DNA from: UBA1672 sp963977495
GTDB lineage: Bacteria > Pseudomonadota > Alphaproteobacteria > Micavibrionales > Micavibrionaceae
Reading direction: 5' to 3'
Assembly (NCBI GenBank): GCA_963977495.1
Contig: CAXBOT010000001.1
Coordinates: 1-64,000 of the forward strand
Length of the DNA: 64,000 bases
The number at the start of each line of letters is the position of its first letter. Within the stretch, counting starts at the first letter, position 1. The position numbers and the translations under genes are program-made. Under the pieces are notes generated by a model. It made no database searches. It worked only from the letters and a program-made list of their open reading frames with translations, and was not told the DNA's origin. This document shows positions 18,245 through 25,835 of the stretch, piece after piece.

Positions 18245-19105
18245 ATGCGAAGGAAGAGATTATTGCCGCCCATATCCAGAACCTACGAATATGTTCATGA
18301 CCTTGAGACGAAGGATACGCAGCCGGGTTATGTTCTTAAGACAGCAAATGCGCGAGACCTTATTTCAAAATTGCCATCGCCCCAGAATGTAAAAAGGGAC
18401 ATCACTCTTGTTCCGGATATCCCAATTGATTTTCTGCTTTCAACAACAGAAAAATTACCGGCGCATATTACGAAGCAAATTGAACAATCAGAAAATAGAA
18501 AAAAATTCACAAATAAGAGCTTGTTAGGGCTCTGCACAAGTGGCCGTGGGATGCCCGTCGAAATTTTTTTGCATGACCATTTTATGACAGCCCGCGATCC
18601 GTCAGGAGAATTATTCGAAGAAGTCGCTTGGCATGAAACGGTTCACGGCATTGAGGGCATAGAGATAAATAATGACGGGGTCTATAAACGGCACATGCCA
18701 TGGTCTTATAAATTACAACAAACAATGCTTTCTATCGATGCAGGAAATGAACATGAGCCAGACCTACCCAGTGATTCAAAAGGAAGGTCATATATAAAAT
18801 ACCTGCGTGACGGTACAAGCCTGCAAGAAAATGTGTCGGAAGTTTTTGCTCGTCTGGCCGTAATGTTTATGTATGAAATAAAAGAAACAGGTATAGCGCT
18901 GACATCCACACAAGATTTACGCGATTTCTTTTCAAGGCACCGCGCACCAACACGGCGTTCACGCAAAGAAATTAATATTTCCGATTTTCTAAGGGTATGG
19001 AAAACTTTTTCAGAAGAAGCACAGCAATTATTTGTGGAAGAGCATGACAATTTAATAAAACGTATCGCGGTACTTTATGGTTGTGACATCACTGCTGCGC
19101 AATAG
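18245..19105 (+). CDS. Putative zinc metallopeptidase (HExxH)
   Basis: 286 residues, soluble. The zinc motif EVAWHETVHGIEG is near residues 123-135, with a downstream glutamate candidate in ENVSEVFARLAV near 200, as in gluzincin-type peptidases. I recognise no further family. The ATG is poorly supported (only AGGA immediately upstream). A small gene follows after about 70 nt on the same strand; a toxin with its immunity protein is one possible reading. Codon use and neighbours suggest an acquired gene. Confidence 0.6.
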   Translation: MRRKRLLPPISRTYEYVHDLETKDTQPGYVLKTANARDLISKLPSPQNVKRDITLVPDIPIDFLLSTTEKLPAHITKQIEQSENRKKFTNKSLLGLCTSGRGMPVEIFLHDHFMTARDPSGELFEEVAWHETVHGIEGIEINNDGVYKRHMPWSYKLQQTMLSIDAGNEHEPDLPSDSKGRSYIKYLRDGTSLQENVSEVFARLAVMFMYEIKETGIALTSTQDLRDFFSRHRAPTRRSRKEINISDFLRVWKTFSEEAQQLFVEEHDNLIKRIAVLYGCDITAAQ

Positions 19106-19177
19106 TCGTGGTGATTTCTATATTGAGCGAGCTTTGTGGTCGAAATTCTCAGGAATGTGTCAAAGGAAAGAAAAAAT

Positions 19178-19552
19178 ATGTTTGTTATTAATGATTATTA
19201 TAAACTGAACGCTTTGCACCGTTTTATTTTTGAAACTAAATTTTTAGGTTCAATGGACAATCCTGTGGGCGATGGTAGTGGCTTAATTGCTGATATTGTT
19301 AATGAAATTGGTGATGCAATAGTTGCTCATCTCGAGGGGGACGGAAAACTTGAAGAAGCCAAAGAGTATAGAGATTGGTATGTTCTTTCTAAGGTTGCAA
19401 TAGGATACAGCCGGATTAAAGAAAGAATTCAAGCTAATAAAGATATGTCTAACTATGACTTAGATCAGAAAGTTCAGTGCATTAAAGGCTGGGCTGCCCC
19501 TTATGTCATACCCGATGATATCATGAATGAATTTCTTGAGATGTGTGAATAA
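19178..19552 (+). CDS. Small hypothetical protein, orphan immunity-like
   Basis: 124 residues from the ATG at 19178, which has AAGGAAAG seven bases upstream; the in-frame GTG at 19136 lacks a site. Acidic, mostly alpha-helical, no signal peptide. I do not recognise a family. The stop codon runs straight into a repeat/terminator element that also follows the small gene at 23648-23914. Small acidic genes behind toxin modules are often immunity proteins, and the neighbourhood (metallopeptidase upstream, RHS remnant 4.5 kb away) allows that, but nothing in the sequence proves it. Confidence 0.55.
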   Translation: MFVINDYYKLNALHRFIFETKFLGSMDNPVGDGSGLIADIVNEIGDAIVAHLEGDGKLEEAKEYRDWYVLSKVAIGYSRIKERIQANKDMSNYDLDQKVQCIKGWAAPYVIPDDIMNEFLEMCE

Positions 19553-19590
19553 TAATCTCCCAAGGGTTCCGCTTAACGGCGGGGTTTTTA
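19551..19590 (+). repeat. Repeat/terminator element, copy 1
   Basis: Begins inside the stop codon of the preceding small gene. Contains CCCAAGGGTTCCGCTTAACG then GCGGGGTTTTT, with a CCGC / GCGG hairpin and T tract. It matches the element at 23910-23950 at about 33 of 38 positions. Confidence 0.7.
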
Positions 19591-19606
19591 ACAGAGAATA
19601 AAATAG

Positions 19607-20388
19607 GAAAGACCACAAAGGGGACATATTTCCCTCAAGCCCAAGAAACCACCGGAAGTCTTTAATGTCGGGGAGTTGGTTTACTCGCGCTTGCAGACAG
19701 AAAGAGCTGGGGCACACCGGAGGAAAAAACAACCTCTTACACCATATTGAGGGAAAGACCTGACGTTCAGGAGCAGCCAATCTCACCATTTAGTACGATT
19801 GAGGTTGTGCAACGCATTGTGCCGTTGAATGTAGAGATTGAAGAATTTGGGCACGGTATCATTGAGGGCGATAAAAAATTCGAGATCGAAAAAATATTCA
19901 TTGGCGACGGGGAATATATACCTGAAGGGGAGAGCGTCCTGAAGGAGTGGTTCGCGCCGGGTAATTACTTTACCATGGGGGATAATGAAAAAATCAAAGC
20001 ACCGTCATTTGAAAAAATGGATGCGGGGCTGAGATTGAGCCGTGAGGGCGTCGATTTTGGTAATGGTATTGATCTCGACCAGCAATATGAGGAAATATCG
20101 CTTGATATGAGCCTCAATCACCGTCGCAAATATAGCAGCATAAAAAGTCAGTTGAAGCCTGACACGTTACACAAATTCACGATCGTAGAGGGGGACGGCA
20201 TTATAAGAGGGGTAAACCCATATGAGATGAATGATCGTAATTTCACGGATCTTGATGTGTCTGTTGGTGAAGCATCCGTTGCTGGTGGCCCACAAGTTGC
20301 CACCTTCGCCGAAGCACAGCTCATGGTTAAACGCAAAAACCAAATCAGCTTCGATGAATTTAAACGTTTTGAAGTGGTGTCTCATTAA
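19607..20388 (+). pseudogene. Frameshifted remnant of a larger gene
   Basis: The open frame 19747-20388 (213 residues) has only a TTG start with no ribosome site and reads as the C-terminal part of something longer. The same frame is open back to 19666 (LALADRKSWGTPEEKTT). A second frame from 19607 reads plausibly (KKPPEVFNVGELVYSRLQ) and appears to join it by a frameshift near 19690. The C-terminal part contains EWFAPGNYFTMGDNEKIKAP followed by SFEKMDAGLRL. I cannot assign a family with confidence. No complete gene remains upstream, so a decayed fragment is the best description. Confidence 0.55.
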
Positions 20389-20549
20389 AAACTAAGTGCT
20401 GCCAGACAAACATTAATTGCCCTCCAAAATTATTAATTTTAAGCGCAAGCGTCGCGCTAATTTGATGGTTTTGGGGCTGGTTTTATAGTCCTTAAAGGCA
20501 TCTAAAATATAAGAAATTTCCTAAAACATCATTTTAATCTGACAAGAGA

Positions 20550-21578
20550 TCACTCGGATTTAATTTGCTGAAAAATATATTCAGGGAGTATGTCATGACC
20601 ATTCCCTATAAAAGTAACACTTATATTATCAATAGATTTTTTTAAGAAAACATAATTGCCGTTAATTGTTTCAAGATTTTTATTAGGAGGCTTTATCTCA
20701 AACAAATCTAGCAATTCTCGATCACTAATTAAGGCATTAGCGTCATGAATGCCCATATTCCTTAAAATATTGTTGTAAAAAAAAGCGGCATGGGTAACCG
20801 GAACTGTACCGTTACCGAATGTGCCGTCATATACGCCAGCGTATATATCAAGGTCTATGTTATTAAAACGATGTTTAGGCAAATCAAAATATAAAGGTGA
20901 TCTAGCGTGCGCTTCTGGAGTGTTTAGATGGCCTTCAGTTGAGTTTGTACACGCAAGAATATCATTTGCAAAGTTCAACTCTTTTCTGATCAAATTCTCT
21001 TTATACCATGCTTCTAAATCTGTAATCGGAAGCCAAGAAATAATTTTCTTAAAAACATGTTTGGAACGAAAATAAGAGCAAAGCGCGGTGTAAGCGCCGC
21101 CACTTACGCCGATAAGATAAATACGATCAGGGTCAACATTTCCATTACTGATAGCAAAATCTATTGCCATATCTATGTCCGCAATTACTAAATCACTGCA
21201 ACAAGATTTAGGCGAATTCATTCGACCTCTAAAGTTGGGATGAATGTATGCATATTGAGCATCTTTTATAAACTCAGAAACAGGGTCGTATTCGCGATAA
21301 TCACCGCGCCAAGTATGTAAACTTATAACAAGAGGGACGGCGGATGCTATATTAGGCATGTAGTAATATGCGGGTTGGACTGTATTATCAACGTCAGAGG
21401 CTATGTTTACAACTTGGAAACCATCCGGCCATTCATTAAATTTTTTATTTTTCTTAAAATTCTCATATTGTTTATAGGCGTGCGTCAAACTTTTATTGCT
21501 ATGTTCATTTGATATCAGGAACATACCGATAAAAATACCGGACAAAAAAACTACAAATGTTTGTATTTTATATGCCAT
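20550..21578 (-). CDS. Membrane-anchored alpha/beta hydrolase (prolyl oligopeptidase-like)
   Basis: 342 residues from the ATG at 21578; longer readings run into the previous gene. One N-terminal transmembrane helix (about residues 7-25) anchors a hydrolase domain. The oxyanion region is in ISLHTWRGDY, the nucleophile serine in LIGVSGGAY near residue 165, and late Asp/His candidates lie in YAGVYDGT and GNGHDI. This resembles secreted prolyl oligopeptidase/acetyl esterase-type enzymes. It overlaps the preceding gene by 11 nt, suggesting a two-gene unit. The region is AT-rich relative to the window, which suggests acquisition. Confidence 0.7.
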   Translation of the reverse strand: MAYKIQTFVVFLSGIFIGMFLISNEHSNKSLTHAYKQYENFKKNKKFNEWPDGFQVVNIASDVDNTVQPAYYYMPNIASAVPLVISLHTWRGDYREYDPVSEFIKDAQYAYIHPNFRGRMNSPKSCCSDLVIADIDMAIDFAISNGNVDPDRIYLIGVSGGAYTALCSYFRSKHVFKKIISWLPITDLEAWYKENLIRKELNFANDILACTNSTEGHLNTPEAHARSPLYFDLPKHRFNNIDLDIYAGVYDGTFGNGTVPVTHAAFFYNNILRNMGIHDANALISDRELLDLFEIKPPNKNLETINGNYVFLKKSIDNISVTFIGNGHDILPEYIFQQIKSE

Positions 21579-22368
21579 CTTTTTTCTTAAGTTTTTTGAA
21601 CGGATATAAGAGCCAACCTGTTGCATATTTTGGGTAAAACTTCGTTTCATTGGAAGAAAGGCCATATGCTTTCGGCAATTCTTCTGGATGATAATATGTG
21701 CCAAATAACATATCCCAAAAAGGAAAAGCTCCTGCAAAATTTTTATCATAAGCCGACTTTTGATTTGCGTGATGCCATCTATGATAATGCGGTGAGGCTA
21801 ATATATATCTGAGAGGCTTATCGTATTTTAAATTTAAATTTGCATGAATTACAAAGTTCAATATTCTCAATAACAAGATCGCGATGACAATAGAGTTGCC
21901 ACTAAATCCAAGGATAAACAAGAACGTTGTATCAAAAATACTCGCAACAACAATCTCTACCGGATGGAGGCGAAGCCCTGTGATCCAAGTGAGCTCTTTA
22001 GCGCTGTGATGAATAGCATGGAATTTCCACATATAACGATGAGACATTCTATGTTGCCAATATTTTGATAAATCCAGTATCAGAGCACCTAAAAAAACCT
22101 GAATAAAAAAAGGCAATACTTGGACAAAAGGATCAGAAACGTGATGCCAAAAATAGGGCGTTAAAACATATTCGAGCCATAAATCAAGAATGTATAGAAT
22201 GATATAAGTAGAAAAAACCAGATTAAAAAGACTGAGGATAAACTCCTGCAGCTTCTCATGCTTTATATCAGTAGTGCTTGTCGCTACTGGTCTGAATTTT
22301 TCAACAAAAATAAATACACAGCCGACAAACAGTATTTCTAAAAAACCGACTATAACATTATCAAACAT
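21568..22368 (-). CDS. Fatty acid hydroxylase / sterol desaturase superfamily protein
   Basis: 266 residues, integral membrane. The three histidine clusters of the di-iron hydroxylase family are present: HRMSH near residue 106, HAIHHS near 117, and HYHRWHH near 195, with several hydrophobic helices around them. Members hydroxylate or desaturate lipids such as fatty acids, sterols or hopanoids; the substrate here is unknown. It is followed with an 11-nt overlap by the hydrolase and is divergent from the acyltransferase, together forming an AT-rich lipid or surface modification group. Confidence 0.88.
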   Translation of the reverse strand: MFDNVIVGFLEILFVGCVFIFVEKFRPVATSTTDIKHEKLQEFILSLFNLVFSTYIILYILDLWLEYVLTPYFWHHVSDPFVQVLPFFIQVFLGALILDLSKYWQHRMSHRYMWKFHAIHHSAKELTWITGLRLHPVEIVVASIFDTTFLFILGFSGNSIVIAILLLRILNFVIHANLNLKYDKPLRYILASPHYHRWHHANQKSAYDKNFAGAFPFWDMLFGTYYHPEELPKAYGLSSNETKFYPKYATGWLLYPFKKLKKKDGI

Positions 22369-22431
22369 ATACTTTATCCCTTATAATATTATGATTTATA
22401 GCAAATATTAGCATTTTGGAAAATTATAATA

Positions 22432-23517
22432 ATGAGATATGACAGTTTAAATTCATTGCGTGGTATTGCAGCATTAATAGTGGTCTTTAATCACATGTTT
22501 ATTTCTGTGGCATTTCATTATTTTATTAGCAACGAGGAATTTCAAAATAGTCCAATATTTCATTTATTCAATGCAAGGTTGGCCGTGTTGTTTTTCTTTA
22601 TTCTAAGCGGATTCGTTCTGAGCCTTTCCTATATCACAGGAAAAAATATAAAATATAAAACCTATATCATTAGACGTTTTTTTAGAATTTATGTCCCCTT
22701 CATAATTATTACTTTAACAACGATTTTGCTTTGGTTTGGGATCACAAATACGTTTTATGATCCTGATTTGGAGTGGATGCTTTGGAACCAAGAATTAACA
22801 GCAAACATCGTTGCTCATCATATTTTTATGACCAATAGAGCAGTAATGCTGAATCCGCCTTTATGGACGCTTATGATAGAAATGAAGGTTGTTATAATAT
22901 TTCCTTTATTAGCCTATCTTTTAATAAAGAGGCCAACGGTAACTTTAGTTATCTCACTCATGTTAAGTTATGTCTGCGCGATCTTATTTGTTACCATAGA
23001 CGAATACGATAATTTTTATGCCGCCAGTTCTCTTATAAGTTCACTTTTAATGACGCTATACTATATCCAGTTCTTTGCGATGGGCATTTTTATTGCTGTA
23101 AAAAAAGACATTATTCTGGGGGGTATTAATAGAATTCATGGAATAATTCATTGCCTAATTATCATTTTTTTATTGATGATACCCAATGGGTTAGTAAAAA
23201 ATGATTTTTTACTTTTAGAGCTAGGATATGGCCTTTTTGCGTCTTATATAATTTTATTGGCTATAAACTATAAACATTTCGAAAACATACTTTTGATAAA
23301 ACCAATGAAATGGCTGGGTAGAGTTTCATATAGCTTATATTTAATTCATGTACCCATACTTTGGGGGCTTTTTTATGCTTTAGGTGGGTTACTGCCAGTT
23401 GTACACATCATCATTATATCATTCGTTATAATTTTAATTATGTCTGAAATTACGTATAGAACCATTGAAAAACCAGCTCAGGATTTTGGTAAAAGATTGG
23501 CCGATGCGCAAGTTTGA
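22432..23517 (+). CDS. Acyltransferase 3 family membrane protein (OafA/YrhL-like)
   Basis: 361 residues with about ten transmembrane helices. The N-terminus YDSLNSLRGIAALIVVFNHM is the classic acyltransferase 3 start, with the conserved Arg and His, and the late segment MKWLGRVSYSLYLIHVPI is also typical. These proteins O-acetylate or otherwise acylate surface polysaccharides, lipids or peptidoglycan from the inner membrane. There is no C-terminal SGNH domain. It is transcribed divergently from the hydroxylase gene across 63 nt. Base composition is distinctly AT-rich. Confidence 0.9.
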   Translation: MRYDSLNSLRGIAALIVVFNHMFISVAFHYFISNEEFQNSPIFHLFNARLAVLFFFILSGFVLSLSYITGKNIKYKTYIIRRFFRIYVPFIIITLTTILLWFGITNTFYDPDLEWMLWNQELTANIVAHHIFMTNRAVMLNPPLWTLMIEMKVVIIFPLLAYLLIKRPTVTLVISLMLSYVCAILFVTIDEYDNFYAASSLISSLLMTLYYIQFFAMGIFIAVKKDIILGGINRIHGIIHCLIIIFLLMIPNGLVKNDFLLLELGYGLFASYIILLAINYKHFENILLIKPMKWLGRVSYSLYLIHVPILWGLFYALGGLLPVVHIIIISFVIILIMSEITYRTIEKPAQDFGKRLADAQV

Positions 23518-23647
23518 ACGAAACCAGTTGAAATTCTTGTTTTTTCGATGCTGTGAGAACAGTTTTCCTTAAGATATATTCTCAAAATTGGAATGCATTG
23601 TGCATGAAAATCACAGTTTAATATAATTAAAGGAACTGTGTTATACC

Positions 23648-23914
23648 TTGCTATCAAATCAATTGTTAAATAAGCACAAGGTAAATTTTTTATTAATTCA
23701 AGATAGTATAGTGTCAATTTCGCACTTGGGAGAAGACACGCTGCACCTAATACAGTATTTTGATAATACAGAAGACTGGGAAGAAAATGTTTCAAATCTT
23801 GATGGGTTATGTGAAAGTACGCAAGGTATCTTTTCTATTAAGGAAGTTGAGAAGAGTGTTGTCGGTAAAAACAAATTCACCGATTTTACTGAAGCTATTC
23901 GAGATTGGAAATAA
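23648..23914 (+). CDS. Small hypothetical protein, orphan cassette gene
   Basis: 88 residues, soluble, acidic. The only start in range is a TTG with AAAGGA about 13 nt upstream, so the start is uncertain and the gene may be 5'-truncated. No family recognised. Its stop codon is fused to the same repeat/terminator element that follows the 19178-19552 gene, and an RHS core fragment begins about 75 nt later. An orphan immunity gene or a displaced toxin-cassette gene is possible. Confidence 0.45.
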   Translation: MLSNQLLNKHKVNFLLIQDSIVSISHLGEDTLHLIQYFDNTEDWEENVSNLDGLCESTQGIFSIKEVEKSVVGKNKFTDFTEAIRDWK

Positions 23915-23958
23915 TCACCCAAGGGTCCCGCTTAACTGCGGGGCTCTTGTTCTTTTTT
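23910..23958 (+). repeat. Repeat/terminator element, copy 2
   Basis: CCCAAGGGTCCCGCTTAACT then GCGGGGCTCTTG and a T run; the hairpin is CCCGC / GCGGG with loop TTAACT. Near-copy of 19551-19590 and in the same position relative to a stop codon. Confidence 0.7.
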
Positions 23959-23990
23959 TGTGCTTAAATTTTGCAGAAAAACCGCATTAG

Positions 23991-24120
23991 GTGGGCGGCA
24001 GCCAAGTCTGGGCGTGGGAAAAATGCGTTCGGCGTAGGCACACCAACGGGCTCAGTAACCGTGAACCTGCGCTTTTTCGGTCAATATTACGATGCGAAAT
24101 GTGATGTCAGGCAATGCTAA
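23991..24120 (+). pseudogene. RHS repeat core fragment, frameshifted
   Basis: One frame reads GGSQVWAWEK, then after a one-base shift in the A run the other frame reads KNAFGVGTPTGSVTV and NLRFFGQYYDAK before a stop. This matches the conserved end of the RHS core (W....PFG....NLRFPGQYYDAETGL). No larger RHS gene is present. The fragment shows that an RHS/polymorphic toxin gene once stood here. It sits between orphan cassette genes and tRNA-Gln. Confidence 0.75.
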
Positions 24121-24227
24121 CTATTTTCGAAAACGGTCAGTGTGCTAATATATCACGCTCAAACCAGCATAGATTGCTTTATAGAGGTTCACACGAATTC
24201 TTAAAATGTGTAGGAAGGAAGAAAAAA

Positions 24228-24301
24228 TGGCTGGGGTACCTGGATTCGAACCAGGGATGCCGATACCAAAAACCGGTGCCTTACCGCTTGGCTATACCCC
24301 A
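24228..24301 (-). tRNA. tRNA-Gln (TTG)
   Basis: Full cloverleaf on the minus strand. The acceptor stem is TGGGGTA / TACCCCA with discriminator G and encoded CCA. The anticodon loop TTTTGGT presents TTG, and the T arm carries GGTTCGAATCC. The 3' end faces the accessory region to the left, the usual orientation when a tRNA 3' end has served as an integration site; I found no clear att repeat. Confidence 0.95.
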
Positions 24302-24541
24302 TTACCAAAATGGATGAACGGAAAATTACCCAACTACAGATTAAAAAGCAAGCACTTTAACGGTAAGTTTTTTATGTTGTGGTAAAACGTTGTAAAAATA
24401 GAGCAGCAGCATTGAATATCCTGCGTTTGTCCTTACTTATAAGCACGTGCAATCCGCCAGTGATTGCTTTACTAAGGTACATTGGAAACGCCGAGCCTAT
24501 TGTAAAAGGCGCTTCAATTGTTGTTCTTTAGGGTATTATTC

Positions 24542-25678
24542 ATGGAAATCTCACTGGCCGTCGCATTAGCACTTATTCTTGCCGCCGTACTTTCATATGA
24601 GCTTAAAATATCAAGCGCCGTTCTGGAGATATTTGCCGGTATGGCTCTTGCTGTTGTGATTGTTGATATTGATTCCACGATGTGGCTTCATTTTTTGGCG
24701 AATTTGGGCATGCTGGCTTTGATGTTTGTCGCAGGGTTTGAGCTGCAACTTCGTGAGCTTAAGAAAAATTGGGTTTCCAGTGTGTCGATTGGGTTGTCAT
24801 CGTTTTTCATACCGCTGGCTGGTATTTTCTTCATCGTATATTATTGGCTCGGCCTTGATTTTAAGGCATCGGCGTTGATTGGCGTCGGTCTTTCGACCAC
24901 ATCTTTGGCGCTGGTGTATCACCTTTTGAAGGAGCAATCCCTGCTCGGGACGCGTGATGGGCAAATCATGTTTGGCGCGGCCTCTGTCGTTGATATTCTC
25001 AGCATGGTTTTCCTTGCGATTTTGTTGGGTGAAGTGGGCATGGGAACGGCCATTTTTGGTATTATTCTATTGTTTTCTGTCGTTGCCTTGCCGCGCTTTG
25101 GGTTATGGGTGTTTGAACGCTATCCCGATTCTATTGCAGAGCCTGAGTTAAGGTTTCTGATGGTGGTGATCGTGGGGATGGGCTCTATGGCAGAGAATAT
25201 CGGGAACATTCACCCCGCGCTTGTGGCCTTTACCATCGGTATTTTCATGTCCAGAATTGTTGAAGATAACAAGGTGGTCAAAGATAAGTTGATGGGCATG
25301 GTTCTTGGCTTTTTCGCACCGATCTTTTTTCTATATTCAGGCACGCGCATAGATTTAAGCAGCCTTTCGTTGGATTACATGGCGGTGGCTATTGTGCTGT
25401 TTTTGGCGGCAACATTGTTGAAATATGCCGGAACATATATCCCCGCGCGTAAATTTATCAAGGACCGCGCATGGTTCAGCGGGATATTGTTTAATTATCG
25501 TTTGAGTTTTGGAATTATTACCGCAGGCGTCGGTCTGGAAAGCGGTATTATATCCGAGGATATGTTTGCTGTGATCATGTTGGTGGTCGTCACCAGCGCC
25601 GCGATACCGGGGCTCTTTTTACGCTCCAGAGGCGGTGATTTAAAGCATATTGATCTGCCGGAAATTGCCGATAAATAA
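24542..25678 (+). CDS. Cation:proton antiporter, CPA2/KefB-like
   Basis: 378 residues from the ATG at 24542, which has AGGG eight bases upstream; an in-frame TTG at 24518 is less likely. About twelve transmembrane helices. The order ISSAVLEIFAGMALA, GLSTTSLALVYHLL and GQIMFGAASVVDILSM matches the Na+/H+ exchanger domain of CPA2 proteins. No C-terminal TrkA-N domain is present. It exchanges H+ for Na+ or K+ across the inner membrane; the ion cannot be told from sequence. Single gene between tRNA-Gln and the chemoreceptor. Confidence 0.85.
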   Translation: MEISLAVALALILAAVLSYELKISSAVLEIFAGMALAVVIVDIDSTMWLHFLANLGMLALMFVAGFELQLRELKKNWVSSVSIGLSSFFIPLAGIFFIVYYWLGLDFKASALIGVGLSTTSLALVYHLLKEQSLLGTRDGQIMFGAASVVDILSMVFLAILLGEVGMGTAIFGIILLFSVVALPRFGLWVFERYPDSIAEPELRFLMVVIVGMGSMAENIGNIHPALVAFTIGIFMSRIVEDNKVVKDKLMGMVLGFFAPIFFLYSGTRIDLSSLSLDYMAVAIVLFLAATLLKYAGTYIPARKFIKDRAWFSGILFNYRLSFGIITAGVGLESGIISEDMFAVIMLVVVTSAAIPGLFLRSRGGDLKHIDLPEIADK

Positions 25679-25835
25679 TCTTATGGCCTTAGTCTGACAC
25701 GCCTTGCCTATGCAAAGGGCGTAAGTACTTGAATACGATTGTCTTTAATGGCTCGTTTTCGCGCAATTTATTGAATAATCTAATGGCCTGTTGTCTAATG
25801 TTCCTATCCGTAAAAGGCCTTTAAGGGGAACAATA

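Noticed and set aside
18208..18300. 30-codon frame overlapping the metallopeptidase start
   Set aside because: No ribosome binding site and no recognisable product; leader peptide role cannot be supported.
19705..19720. Possible att copy of the tRNA-Gln 3' end (GCTGGGGCACACCGG)
   Set aside because: Only partial match to the tRNA end (GCTGGGGTACCTGG) and inside a decayed coding fragment; likely chance.
24114..24317. Plus-strand frame across tRNA-Gln
   Set aside because: It is the antisense of the tRNA gene and has no ribosome binding site.
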